Source: Rhodospirillaceae bacterium
Lineage (GTDB): Bacteria > Pseudomonadota > Alphaproteobacteria > GCA-2731375
Length of the DNA: 64,000 bases
NCBI GenBank assembly: GCA_018701215.1
Contig: JABIWH010000050.1
Location: forward strand, 62,001-126,000
Direction of reading: 5' to 3'
Under the pieces are notes generated by a model that made no database searches, had not been told where the DNA came from, and was given only the letters and a program-made list of their open reading frames with translations. Position numbers and translations under genes: made by a program. Below are positions 1 to 8,411 of this stretch, piece after piece; position 1 is the first letter of the stretch; every line of letters starts with the position of its first letter.

Positions 1-575
1 AATGGTTGCGGGATGGCTTGAAACTGATTGACGCCGCACCTGACTCAGAAGCCCTGGCCAGCGGTTTGGATTCCACCGGCGGCGTGGTCATGGTGCCCGC
101 CTTCACCGGCCTGGGCGCGCCCTATTGGGATGCGGACGCCAGGGGTGCCATCGTCGGCCTGACCCGTGACAGCTCCATCGCACAGGTCGTCCGCGCCGGG
201 CTGGAGGCGGTCTGCTATCAGACCCGGGATTTGCTGTTGGCCATGCAGCGGGATGCGGCGACGGCGGGGGCGACAAATAATCTCGTCCTCGATGTGTTGC
301 GGGTTGATGGCGGTATGGTTGAAAACGACTGGCTGATGCAGTTTCTGGCCGACATCCTTGATGTCGCCGTCGACCGTCCCGCCGTGACCGAGACCACGGC
401 CCTGGGGGCGGCCTATCTGGCGGGACTGCAAACGGGTCTGTACCCATCGACCGAGGCGATCGCGGCGCAATGGCGGTGCCAGGCCAGCTTCACCCCGAAT
501 ATGGCGGCCGGGCGGCGGGAGCAACTGTATGACGCCTGGCGCGAGGCGGTGGCGCGGGTGCGCACGGTAGCGTGA
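1..575 (+). CDS. glpK: glycerol kinase, C-terminal part (cut by window edge)
   Basis: This is the last ~190 residues of an FGGY-family kinase that phosphorylates glycerol to sn-glycerol 3-phosphate in the cytoplasm. The reading frame is open to the left edge (the first complete codon is TGG at 3), so the N-terminal ~300 residues lie outside the window. Visible family blocks are GLGAPYWDADARG, DGGMVENDWLMQF and ETTALGAAYLAG, which match the conserved nucleotide-binding C-terminal half of GlpK. The TTG at 6 is internal, not a start. No glp partner is visible downstream. The assignment to glycerol kinase rather than another FGGY kinase is strong because of the ETTALGAAYLAG block. Confidence 0.93.
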   Translation, partial: WLRDGLKLIDAAPDSEALASGLDSTGGVVMVPAFTGLGAPYWDADARGAIVGLTRDSSIAQVVRAGLEAVCYQTRDLLLAMQRDAATAGATNNLVLDVLRVDGGMVENDWLMQFLADILDVAVDRPAVTETTALGAAYLAGLQTGLYPSTEAIAAQWRCQASFTPNMAAGRREQLYDAWREAVARVRTVA

Positions 576-676
576 ATGGCCAAAGCCATGATCCGGCTTG
601 CGTCAAGCGGCTTGGCGCGACATGATCGCCGATATTTTTGTCGGCCTCATCAACCAAACGTCCGCACGGAGAGACC

Positions 677-1438
677 ATGACCGTTTCAGTATTTCGCCGC
701 ATCGGCCTGTTTGTTGTTTTCGCCCTGATGCCGCTGATGATGGCGAGTGGCGGCGAGGCGCAACAGTCCACCGATCCGGAAACCGTCCGCATCGAAAAGA
801 TCATCCGCAACTATCTGCTGGAGCATCCCGAACTGCTGGTCGAGGTGATGCGGAAGCTGGAAGCCCGGCAAAAGGCCGAGGAAGAGGCCGGCATGGCCGG
901 CAAGATCCAGGCCAATCGCGATGCCCTGTTTGCCTCCCACGATGATTTCATCGCCAACCCCATGGGCAAATTTCCCGTGGTGGAGTTCTTCGACTACCAA
1001 TGCGGCTACTGCAAACGCTTCCTCCCCACCATGGCGCGATTGTTGGAGACGGACAAATCCGTGCGCTTCGTATTCAAGGAATTCCCTATTCTGGGCGAGG
1101 TTTCGGTCACCGCCTCCAAGGCCGCCCTGGCCGCCAAGATGCAGGGCAAATACCGGATTTTCCATGACACCGTCATGGGCCTGCGCCGCCGCCTGACCGA
1201 GGCCGCGATCTATCAGACCGCCAAGGATATTGGCCTGGACGTAAAGCGCCTGAAACGGGATATGGAAAGCCCGAAGATCGCCCGCATCATCAAGGCGAAC
1301 CGGGAACTTGCCGCCACCATGGGCATTCGCGGCACCCCCAGCCTGATCGTCGGCGAACAACTGGTGCCCGGCGCCATCGACTATGGCCAGCTTACCGCAC
1401 TGATTGAACAGGAAAAAACCAACTGCAAGGTCTGCTAA
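677..1438 (+). CDS. DsbA family thiol-disulfide oxidoreductase, periplasmic
   Basis: A 253-residue secreted thioredoxin-fold protein. Residues 1-29 form a signal peptide (RR near the start, a hydrophobic stretch, then SGGEAQQ). An alpha-helical N-terminal extension (about 35-95) precedes the thioredoxin domain with the active site C109-G-Y-C112 in FFDYQCGYCKRF. The cis-proline loop is G-T220-P221-S. This order is typical of the Com1/BdbD/ScsC-like DsbA group, which oxidises or isomerises periplasmic disulfides. ATG 677 has GGAGAG just upstream, so I prefer it to an in-frame start at 638. The protein ends in NCKVC, an extra CxxC at the extreme C terminus. No dsbB or dsbD is nearby. Confidence 0.9.
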   Translation: MTVSVFRRIGLFVVFALMPLMMASGGEAQQSTDPETVRIEKIIRNYLLEHPELLVEVMRKLEARQKAEEEAGMAGKIQANRDALFASHDDFIANPMGKFPVVEFFDYQCGYCKRFLPTMARLLETDKSVRFVFKEFPILGEVSVTASKAALAAKMQGKYRIFHDTVMGLRRRLTEAAIYQTAKDIGLDVKRLKRDMESPKIARIIKANRELAATMGIRGTPSLIVGEQLVPGAIDYGQLTALIEQEKTNCKVC

Positions 1439-1440
1439 CT

Positions 1441-1511
1441 GGCGCGGTTCCGCGCCGACCCTCGGCCTATCGGCCCTGCGGCTCTGGATACCCGGATCAA
1501 GTCCGGGCATG
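1441..1511. repeat. palindromic intergenic repeat (REP-like), partial
   Basis: Immediately after the DsbA-like gene is a perfect 7-bp stem with a TT loop (1441-1456, GGCGCGG/CCGCGCC). It is followed by a second hairpin (1491-1507, CCCGGA-tcaag-TCCGGG) and CATGAC. The second part shares the block TGCGGCTCTGGAT with the repeat at 52149-52247. Such CCGGG-hairpin/ATGAC units are common between genes in Rhodospirillales and Rhizobiales. There is no T-run, so it is not a classic terminator, though it may protect or end the upstream mRNA. Confidence 0.6.
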
Positions 1512-1611
1512 ACATTGTTTACCGTTTTCAACTTTTCCAATTGCGGTGGCGGTTGATCGCGTTGTGCCACATTGCGACGATCGCGAGGCGCGCGCATATG
1601 GAGTTTGTGAA

Positions 1612-2301
1612 ATGGCCCGGACGCAAGACTACAACGTGCTTTTACTCACTTCGGTTCCTGGCGTCATCGACGACATCACGGCCATGGCGCGGGTGCATTT
1701 CGCCAATGTCGAAAGCCTGTATTGGCAAATGGGCAACAAGGAGACCAAGCCCAGGGTGCTTGGCCGGATCGAGGCGAGCAGTTACAACCTGATCATCTCG
1801 CATATCAGCGGCATCATTCTGCGACCACATCACCTTGCCCAGGCCTCTTTCGGCGCCATCAACATTCATCCCGCCCCGCCCGAACATCCCGGCGCCTGGG
1901 GGATTTATTGCCAGCCCGTGATCAGACGCGGCGTCCGCCGCCATCACGGCGTCACCCTGCACGAGATCGATGCGGCCATCGACAGCGGCCCGATTTATGC
2001 CGTTGAACGCTGGGCGGTCGGCGAAGGCGACAGCATCAAATCCGTCATGCAAAAAAGCCTGGTGAGATGCCAGGCGATGCTGGCCTTCGCGGTGCAAAAG
2101 CTGGCGGCCAGCACCAATGGCTCGCAATGCTTCGCGCGGCTGGACGAGAGTTGGGATGCCGCCAACGGCCACCACGGCGCCTCGGACGTACAAGCCTGGT
2201 TTCGCGACCTCGAACCAGGCCACCCGGCCCACAAAGAACGCATCGCCCTGAACCACCCCAACGCCATCATGGCGCCGCCGTATTTCTCCGACCAGGGCTG
2301 A
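1612..2301 (+). CDS. formyltransferase-fold protein (methionyl-tRNA formyltransferase-like)
   Basis: A 229-residue protein with the core of the formyltransferase fold that transfers a formyl group from 10-formyl-tetrahydrofolate. The signature is G-A-I-N84-I-H86-P followed by H112-H-G-V-T-L-H and D124-S-G-P-I, giving the Asn-His-Asp triad of Fmt/PurN/ArnA-type enzymes. It lacks the C-terminal OB domain of Fmt, so it is more likely a sugar-amine or hydroxamate formyltransferase or a stand-alone relative. ATG 1612 has GGAG nine bases upstream; the longer GTG start at 1546 would lie in the repeat-rich leader. No sugar-nucleotide or siderophore genes adjoin it, so the substrate is unknown. Confidence 0.75.
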   Translation: MARTQDYNVLLLTSVPGVIDDITAMARVHFANVESLYWQMGNKETKPRVLGRIEASSYNLIISHISGIILRPHHLAQASFGAINIHPAPPEHPGAWGIYCQPVIRRGVRRHHGVTLHEIDAAIDSGPIYAVERWAVGEGDSIKSVMQKSLVRCQAMLAFAVQKLAASTNGSQCFARLDESWDAANGHHGASDVQAWFRDLEPGHPAHKERIALNHPNAIMAPPYFSDQG

Positions 2302-2536
2302 ACAGCATAGCGCGCGTTAGGCTTTTTGGGCGGCGGCCAGATATGTTACCGCCGTGGAATCCACTCATTTTGTTCAGCATCGACGCTTGCGTGAATTATG
2401 AATCAATGCAAAGTTTTGTTGCATAACATGTCGTTACCGCGAATTTTCAATCGACCGGATGCTCGCAAATCACACCTATTGAAGCGGAACAGGTTGCGGC
2501 CAAGAAAATTCTAACAAATTTCCGCACGGGACATAA
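2302..2536. other. intergenic region, AT-rich, no gene seen
   Basis: About 235 bases between the formyltransferase-like gene and the next membrane-protein gene. Base composition falls from the GC-rich background to AT-rich from about 2380 onward. I see no credible ORF, tRNA or clear terminator. The composition change marks the left edge of a short segment (to about 3540) that differs from its surroundings. Confidence 0.5.
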
Positions 2537-3175
2537 ATGGCCGAAACGGGCGCAAACGAACCACCGAAACTAGATTCGCCGAACGGGGCGCATGACATTG
2601 TTCCGCGGGTGTTGACGCCCGCGGAGGAAGCAAAACTCCTCGCGCAAGTTGGAATTTTTCGGCGGCGGGCAAAACTGCTGAACATAAGCGCTGTTGCGGT
2701 GCTGTTTGGCATTGCCGGCATCTTCGGTTTAGGCATCTACGTATTCGTCCAGGCCGGCGATATTACCATAGACGAAGCAAAAAAATCCGCGGTAACGCGA
2801 TCGGAAATCGTTCGTAGTCAGCAAGAAATCGTTCGCAGTAGACAAGAAACAGTCCGCAGCCAGAAAGCGGACCTAAATAGAAGAGTTTCCGCATTGCTTT
2901 CGGCGGTACCTCTTATAATTAAGTGGGCGCCACGATTCGAAAAATTTGTTGCTGCATTCGGCCCATCATTTCCTTCAATTGCAAAACGCTTCAATGAACG
3001 TCAATCAAATCCAAACAACAAAACCAGTGACTTCGAGAGAAACCGTGCAGAATTTGTTCGAACCATCATCGCCGAAAGCAGCTCAAATCCGGAGCAAGTG
3101 GCGCAGATAGAGGAGTTCGTGCGGATCGAGAAGATAATTGCAGGGGAAGACCCAACACAAAAGCCCACCAAGTGA
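2537..3175 (+). CDS. hypothetical single-pass membrane protein with heptad repeats
   Basis: A 212-residue protein that I do not recognise. A charged N-terminal ~45 residues lead to one hydrophobic segment (about 48-72, rich in A, V, I, G). Then follow three consecutive seven-residue repeats at about 89-111 (EIVRSQQ, EIVRSRQ, ETVRSQK), which predict a short coiled coil. The remaining C-terminal region is soluble with an amphipathic helix. The coding sequence is clearly AT-richer, with AAA, ATT and TTA codons that are rare in neighbouring genes, suggesting recent acquisition. It is followed 45 bases later by another small membrane protein on the same strand, so the two probably form a unit. Confidence 0.6.
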   Translation: MAETGANEPPKLDSPNGAHDIVPRVLTPAEEAKLLAQVGIFRRRAKLLNISAVAVLFGIAGIFGLGIYVFVQAGDITIDEAKKSAVTRSEIVRSQQEIVRSRQETVRSQKADLNRRVSALLSAVPLIIKWAPRFEKFVAAFGPSFPSIAKRFNERQSNPNNKTSDFERNRAEFVRTIIAESSSNPEQVAQIEEFVRIEKIIAGEDPTQKPTK

Positions 3176-3220
3176 AGACCCTCATGTAGAAGACACCCAA
3201 GCGAAAACTAGGAAAATCGC

Positions 3221-3523
3221 ATGCCCGAATCTCAAGATCTAATGAATTTCCTTTTGCAGTCGAATATCACACGGTTCGGCACCGTCTTTTTCCTCGTTTT
3301 CATCCTGTCGATTCTTATCAGCCTGTACCGCTACATATTGAAGCTGTCGGCATTTTATGAATCCCGAGGCGATGCCTTGATGCTGACATTCCTTTTCAGG
3401 AATGTCGACGCGGACCGATTTGAAAAACTGGTCGGCTCCATGATGGCCGAGAATATTGACTTCAAACAGCCAAGCACGCCGATCCAGCAACTTGTGCAGC
3501 TAAAAAAGGCCTTTGATAAATAG
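3221..3523 (+). CDS. hypothetical small membrane protein
   Basis: A 100-residue protein of unknown function. One strong hydrophobic segment (about 19-40, TVFFLVFILSILISL) follows a short polar N terminus. The rest is a soluble tail of about 60 residues with helical character. It is in the same orientation as the 212-residue membrane protein just upstream and shares its lower GC content. I can name no family. The reading frame has no competing frame of better coding quality, and the gene ends 23 bases before the stop of the convergent HlyD-type gene. Confidence 0.55.
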   Translation: MPESQDLMNFLLQSNITRFGTVFFLVFILSILISLYRYILKLSAFYESRGDALMLTFLFRNVDADRFEKLVGSMMAENIDFKQPSTPIQQLVQLKKAFDK

Positions 3524-3546
3524 ACAGCTGTTGGGATCAGGGCAGC

Positions 3547-4653
3547 TCACCACAGTTTGATGTTTTCGTAGATGCGGACGTTGACGTCGGCACCCATGCC
3601 GGGCGTCAGGTTCGGCGGCGGGTTGTCCAGGGATATGCGGACGGGAACCCGTTCCACCCAACCACCCAGCCGCCCGGCCCCCCCGGCGCGGCCGCCGTCG
3701 CCTATTTCGGTCGTCGTGATGTTGCCGATCCGGCGAACTTGTCCGTAGAAGTCGCGAAAGGGATAGGCGTTCAGGTTGATCAGCACCTCTTGCCCCACCG
3801 CCACATGGCGGATCTGGCTTTCATCGATATTCGCCTCGATCCAGTAAAATTTTGGATTGTGCAGCATCAGAATATCGACGCCATCCTCGATATATTCGCC
3901 CTTGAACCTACGGATCGTGCCGACCATGCCGTCGATGGGGCTGGCGATATGCCGGTAGCTTAAGGACAATTCCTGCTTTTTGATGAGATCCTTGATCTGC
4001 TCCTGCTTGACGCGCGAGATCTTTATTTTGGTGTCGAGGACATCGAGGTGCCGGCGCGCCGCGATGAACTGGCCGAGCATCTTTTTCGCCACCGCTATTC
4101 TGCCGGCAAACAGCGATGCGGTGCCACGCAGCACCAGTATCTTGTCCTGTTCCGCGCTGAGTGTCGTTTCCGGCGCCAGCTTTTTGTTGAACAGCACCGT
4201 GACCCGCCGCAGGTTGTTGTGGGCCAGCACAAGACGTTCCTGGATCGCCTGGTGCTCCTGCTTCAAGGCCTGAATTTTTTCCCGTTGTGTTTCAAGCTTC
4301 GAGCCGAGCTCCTCTTCATAGGCCTCTTTTTCCGTGCCAAGACTAGCCTGGTTGGCGACTTCAAGCGCCAAATCGGTTTTCAGGGACGCGATGTTCAGCT
4401 TGATGTCATCCTGAACCAGCGTAATCAGCAGTTGGCCCTCTTTGACCTCGTCGCCCGCCTCGACCAGAATTTCGGCGATCTTGCCATCCACCTGCGCGGA
4501 AATGTTGGTGAAGTCAGTCTGCACGCTGGCGTTACTTTCATAGACATGCGTAAACCAGTAAAAGACTTCATAGGACAGCAAAAGGGCGCCGCCGATCAGG
4601 CCGACGCCTATTGCCGCCTTTATTTTCGCTCTAATATCCAATATCAAAATCAC
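3547..4653 (-). CDS. HlyD family secretion / membrane fusion protein
   Basis: A periplasmic adaptor of about 368 residues that would link an inner-membrane exporter to an outer-membrane channel. From the chosen start there is a short cytoplasmic N terminus and one transmembrane helix (AAIGVGLIGGALLLS). A split biotinyl-lipoyl region follows (ISAQVDGKIAEILVEAGDEV before, ASPIDGMVGTIRRF after), interrupted by a long coiled-coil hairpin (about residues 85-225). A beta-barrel domain ends in NLTPGMGADV, typical of HlyD/EmrA proteins. I place the start at GTG 4653 (VILILDIRAK); the frame stays open to an ATG at 4752, but that adds a Cys-rich stretch unlike the family. It is divergent from the MFS gene at 4793, a likely functional partner. 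Confidence 0.85.
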   Translation of the reverse strand: MILILDIRAKIKAAIGVGLIGGALLLSYEVFYWFTHVYESNASVQTDFTNISAQVDGKIAEILVEAGDEVKEGQLLITLVQDDIKLNIASLKTDLALEVANQASLGTEKEAYEEELGSKLETQREKIQALKQEHQAIQERLVLAHNNLRRVTVLFNKKLAPETTLSAEQDKILVLRGTASLFAGRIAVAKKMLGQFIAARRHLDVLDTKIKISRVKQEQIKDLIKKQELSLSYRHIASPIDGMVGTIRRFKGEYIEDGVDILMLHNPKFYWIEANIDESQIRHVAVGQEVLINLNAYPFRDFYGQVRRIGNITTTEIGDGGRAGGAGRLGGWVERVPVRISLDNPPPNLTPGMGADVNVRIYENIKLW

Positions 4654-4792
4654 TTCGCGTTCGTTGGCGTGGCACTTATACCAGCAGCCCGGAATCAATA
4701 GCCAAAAGATGGAGTGTGTATTCGTAATGCGGTCAAAACCGGTGCAAGTCAACGGCGGCGAGGCCGCGCCCGGGCAATTGGGCGCGGACTAG

Positions 4793-6109
4793 ATGACCAT
4801 CGGATCGACGCCGGATAGCGAAAAAGAGCTAGGCCCTGGGGGCTCCGGAGGCTCCGGGGGCGGCGGCGAAGACGCCGAGGCCGGCACGAAGCGCGCCGCG
4901 ATGGGCGCCTTGCTACACAATCCGAATTATCTCTCGATCTGGGCCTTGGGCGTCCTCACCGGGTTCACCCGCTGGTTCCAGTTGCTGGCGCTGGGTGTTT
5001 ACACATTCGAAATCACCGGATCGCCGTTGTTGGTGGCGATCGTGCCAATCCTCTGGGGGCTGCCGCTGGCCATCTGCGGACCGGTCATCGGCGGCATCGC
5101 GGACCGGGTAAATCGCAAACTGTTGCTAAGCGCCTCGATCGCGATGATCCTCGTGGTCGCGGTGACCATGGCATCGTTGGCTTATACCGCTAGCTTGACC
5201 GTCACGCATATTTTCATCGCCTCGGTGATCAGCGGTCTGTTTTGGGCCACCGATATGCCGGTTCGCCGACGCCTTGTCGGCGATGTCGCGGGCGGCGCGT
5301 TGGCCATGGCGATGAGCTTCGACGCCGCCTCGAACAGTGCCACGCGAATGCTGGGGCCGCTGCTTGGCGGGGTGATGTTGCAATTGGTCGGGATCACCGG
5401 GGTGTTTACGCTTAGCGCCGTGGTTTATTCGGTCAGCCTGGTGCTGATTATCATGACGCGGCTGCCCGCATCCGGCGGCCGCGTGGGACATACGGCGCTG
5501 ATCAACGATTTGATCGCCGGCATTCGGTTTGTGCATGGCAATTGGGAACTGCGGCGGGTTCTAGCGGTGACCATTGTGTTCAATGTCTGGGGCTTTCCGT
5601 TCAACTCGATGATCCCGATCCTGGGCAAGGAACGTCTGGGACTGGATCCATTCCAGGTCGGCTTGCTGTCCAGCCTGGAAGGGTTTGGCGCCTTCCTAGG
5701 TGCGATGGTCGTTGCGATCCATGCCACGCAGGTGAATTTCGCACGGATATTTCTCTGGGGGTCGGCGCTCTATCTTGTCATGATTTTCTATCTCGGCGTC
5801 CTCTCGTCCGTCGCGGGCGGACCGCATCATTCGTTTGTCGCCGCCATCGCGTCCTTGACGGTGATGGGGCTGGCCGGCGCTTGTTTCGGGACCATGCAAA
5901 GCACGATGACCTATATGGGCACGCAACCGGCCTACCGCAGCCGGGTGTTCGGCGTGCTGGCGCTGTGCATTGGCACGGGGCCAATCGGGTTATTGAACGT
6001 CGGTTGGATGGCGGAATCCTTTGGCGTGCCAACGGCCCTGATGGTGATGTCGGCGGAAGGCCTGTTCGCCTTCCTGCTGTTATGGCTTTACGGCGTTTTG
6101 CATCGTTGA
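4793..6109 (+). CDS. MFS transporter
   Basis: A 438-residue major facilitator with about 12 hydrophobic helices. A polar, glycine-rich cytoplasmic N terminus (residues ~15-30, GPGGSGGSGGGGEDAEAG) is unusual. The helix 2-3 loop carries GGIADRVNRKLLL, the MFS motif A (G-x-x-x-D-R-x-N-R-K). Overall pattern resembles the EntS/enterobactin exporter and DHA3 group, so export is more likely than uptake. It is divergent from a HlyD-type adaptor gene, from which it is separated by about 140 bases, so the two could form an export pump under a shared promoter region. The substrate cannot be predicted. Confidence 0.85.
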   Translation: MTIGSTPDSEKELGPGGSGGSGGGGEDAEAGTKRAAMGALLHNPNYLSIWALGVLTGFTRWFQLLALGVYTFEITGSPLLVAIVPILWGLPLAICGPVIGGIADRVNRKLLLSASIAMILVVAVTMASLAYTASLTVTHIFIASVISGLFWATDMPVRRRLVGDVAGGALAMAMSFDAASNSATRMLGPLLGGVMLQLVGITGVFTLSAVVYSVSLVLIIMTRLPASGGRVGHTALINDLIAGIRFVHGNWELRRVLAVTIVFNVWGFPFNSMIPILGKERLGLDPFQVGLLSSLEGFGAFLGAMVVAIHATQVNFARIFLWGSALYLVMIFYLGVLSSVAGGPHHSFVAAIASLTVMGLAGACFGTMQSTMTYMGTQPAYRSRVFGVLALCIGTGPIGLLNVGWMAESFGVPTALMVMSAEGLFAFLLLWLYGVLHR

Positions 6110-6172
6110 TGGGCCAGGGCGTTCACGACTAGATCGCACGCGCACGCGGTTATAACCAGCGCACTAGCTTGC

Positions 6173-7249
6173 CTAGTCCGCCGCCTTGAGCTGCAGGTCC
6201 ATCGCGTCGAAGGATAGCGGCCAGAATTCCGATAGGAAGCCTGCCGTCCCCTCCTCCGCGGGTTCAGAACGCTTACCTTCCGCGTCATGCGCCTGACCCA
6301 TGGTATAGCGCAACTCCGTACCCGTCTCGGTCTGTGTTAAGTGATAGGTCTCGGGCATGCTAACGCCGTCATGCATCGGATCATTGATGCGGGTGGAAAA
6401 ATATTCAAAGGGTTCCCAATCGGTAATTCTATAGAAGAAATCCGCCGCCTCGTGCGCGCAGTGATAGGCCGAGCCCGTGCCGATGCGGCCCTCTGGGCGA
6501 TCGACACTGACCGACAGCATGCTATCCATCCAACGCTGTTTCAATTCCGGCGCGGTCAACGCGTCCCAAACAAGCGCGATCGGTAGATCGAAATGGCGGC
6601 GGTAGGTCCAGACACCGTCCGCCTCCTCCAGGAAATGACGCTCGCGCCCGGCACGAATTTTCTCCCAGGCCTTGGCCAGGTCGTAAACCTGCATCGAAAC
6701 CTCGCCAAAATGCTCGAACGGTTGCGAGAACGGCACCAGCGCCGTCTTGATTTCCATGGCCTCGACCGCCGCGTCGCTGAACAGCGCATAGCTTCGCACG
6801 CCGGTGGCCTCGCTTACGTCGGTCTTGGACATACGGTGAACCAGGATGACGTCGGCGCCGGAGATGTCCTTGACCGGGCCGATCTGCATCTCTTCAAACT
6901 CGCCGTGATGGGCCATGATCTTTAGATCCAGCATGGCGACATTGGCGCATGCCCGGCATGGACAGGTGGTGTTGGCGATGATGTTCTGTCGACAGTCGGC
7001 AAACGCGTTGTAGAGGTTCTCACAAATCGTCAGAAACGTCTCGCCGGTTGGAAATTCCTGCTGCGTCGAATAGGCCAGCACCGCATCACCGTCCAGCTTC
7101 CAGAAATGCAGCGGCTCACCCACCTGCTCCACCAAGGAACTCAAAAGCGATTGCAGGATGGGATTGGCATGGTCCTGCTCGGAGGACGTCAGAAACTGGG
7201 TATAGCCGGAGATATCGGCAATTAAGAGATAACCAGTATGAGCTGTCAT
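6173..7249 (-). CDS. DUF2652 cyclase-like domain fused to SRPBCC domain
   Basis: A 358-residue soluble protein with two parts. Residues ~1-195 resemble DUF2652, a family related to class III nucleotide cyclases: LLIAD12ISGYTQFL and FWK51LD53GD55AVLAYS match the metal and base-contact positions. The Asn/Arg pair of active cyclases is not evident, and a C-P-C-R-A-C cluster (C96, C98, C101) is present. Residues ~214-355 form an SRPBCC/START-like hydrophobic-ligand domain (HFDLPIALVWDALTAPELKQRW). Joining a cyclase-like sensor to a lipid-binding pocket suggests ligand-controlled signalling, but this is inference. It is divergently transcribed from the Gfo/Idh/MocA gene. Confidence 0.78.
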   Translation of the reverse strand: MTAHTGYLLIADISGYTQFLTSSEQDHANPILQSLLSSLVEQVGEPLHFWKLDGDAVLAYSTQQEFPTGETFLTICENLYNAFADCRQNIIANTTCPCRACANVAMLDLKIMAHHGEFEEMQIGPVKDISGADVILVHRMSKTDVSEATGVRSYALFSDAAVEAMEIKTALVPFSQPFEHFGEVSMQVYDLAKAWEKIRAGRERHFLEEADGVWTYRRHFDLPIALVWDALTAPELKQRWMDSMLSVSVDRPEGRIGTGSAYHCAHEAADFFYRITDWEPFEYFSTRINDPMHDGVSMPETYHLTQTETGTELRYTMGQAHDAEGKRSEPAEEGTAGFLSEFWPLSFDAMDLQLKAAD

Positions 7250-7359
7250 GACAAAGCTCCAAGATAGACTATGAATTGATAGTTATAACGCCGAGTCCAA
7301 GGGATGGAAACCAGCATGCGCCAAAATAAATCCGGCTATTGATCCAACACCAAGGCGCC

Positions 7360-7384
7360 CCGGGCAAAATACGCTTTGCCCCGG
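7360..7384. promoter_or_regulatory. hairpin in divergent leader region
   Basis: CCGGGCAAA and TTTGCCCCGG form a 9-bp stem with one bulged base and a six-base loop. It lies 56 bases before the start of the Gfo/Idh/MocA gene, inside the 190-base divergent spacer. It could be a transcription-attenuation or mRNA-stability element, or an operator. There is no T-run. The function is not known. Confidence 0.35.
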
Positions 7385-7439
7385 CCCGCGCATGGTTTAG
7401 GCATCGATCTATCGGACACCGGAAGGGACAGGGCGAGGG

Positions 7440-8411
7440 ATGCCTGAACGTTTAAGAGTAGCCGTTGTCGGCGTCGGCCATTTTGGCCGCCTGCATGCGG
7501 AAAAATACGCGGCCATGGATGATGTGGAGCTGGTCGCCGTGGTTGACCAGGATGCCGCGCGCGGGGCCGAGATCGCCGCCGCCCATGGCTGCCAGGCCCT
7601 GGAGCATTACCAGGATCTAGCCGGAAAGGTCGATGCCGCCTCGCTGACCGTGCCCACCAGCCTGCATCACTCCGTTGGGTTGGAGCTGTTGGAAATGAGC
7701 CTCAGCCTGTTGGTGGAAAAGCCCATTACCGAGACCGTGGACAGCGCCAATGCCCTGATCGCCACCGCCAAGGCCAGGGGCCTGACCCTGCAGGTGGGCC
7801 ATCTGGAACGCTTTTCGCCGGCCTATTTCGCCCTGGCCGAACGGGTCAGCAAACCACTGTTTATCGAGGCCAACCGCATCGCGCCGTTTCAACCCCGCGC
7901 CAAGGACGTCAACGTGGTGCTGGATTTGATGATCCACGATATCGATCTGATCATGGCCTTGGTCAAATCACCGCTGATTTCCGTCGATGCGGTGGGCGCG
8001 GCGGTGGTCTCGGAGGGCGAGGATATCGTCTCGGCGCGGCTGGGCTTTGCCTCCGGTTGCGCCGCCAATCTGACCGCCTCCCGGGTCAGCCTGAAGACCG
8101 AGCGCAGCATGCGGATTTTCCAGCCCGACGCCTATCTGGTGGCCGATCTGGCGCAACGCAAGGTGACCTCAAGGCGCAAAGGCGAGGGCGAGATGTTCCC
8201 CGGCATACCGAACATCGAGACCGAGGAATTCAGTTTCGAACAGGCCGACGCCCTGGCCCACGAGATTGCGGATTTTGTCCGCTGCGTGCGTACCAAGGAA
8301 ACCCCGGCGGTCAACGGCGAAGCGGGCCGCGACGCGGTACAGGCCGCCCTGATGATCACAGATAGTCTGCAAGCCCACCGCCGCCTGCTGGAGCAGAGTG
8401 GCGTTATTTAG
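7440..8411 (+). CDS. Gfo/Idh/MocA family NAD(P)-dependent oxidoreductase
   Basis: A 323-residue two-domain dehydrogenase. The N-terminal Rossmann fold has VGVGHFGRLHAEKY (nucleotide-binding glycine turn at 11-16) and the catalytic E93-K94-P95. The C-terminal alpha/beta domain includes QVGHLERFSPAYFAL and LDLMIHDIDLIM, the latter carrying the catalytic Asp/His. The QVGHLERF-PA block is shared with UDP-GlcNAc 3-dehydrogenases (GnnA type) and related sugar dehydrogenases, so a sugar-nucleotide or inositol-type substrate is plausible. No lipid A or sugar biosynthetic genes adjoin it. It converges with and overlaps by 8 bases the cytochrome b561 gene. Confidence 0.88.
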   Translation: MPERLRVAVVGVGHFGRLHAEKYAAMDDVELVAVVDQDAARGAEIAAAHGCQALEHYQDLAGKVDAASLTVPTSLHHSVGLELLEMSLSLLVEKPITETVDSANALIATAKARGLTLQVGHLERFSPAYFALAERVSKPLFIEANRIAPFQPRAKDVNVVLDLMIHDIDLIMALVKSPLISVDAVGAAVVSEGEDIVSARLGFASGCAANLTASRVSLKTERSMRIFQPDAYLVADLAQRKVTSRRKGEGEMFPGIPNIETEEFSFEQADALAHEIADFVRCVRTKETPAVNGEAGRDAVQAALMITDSLQAHRRLLEQSGVI

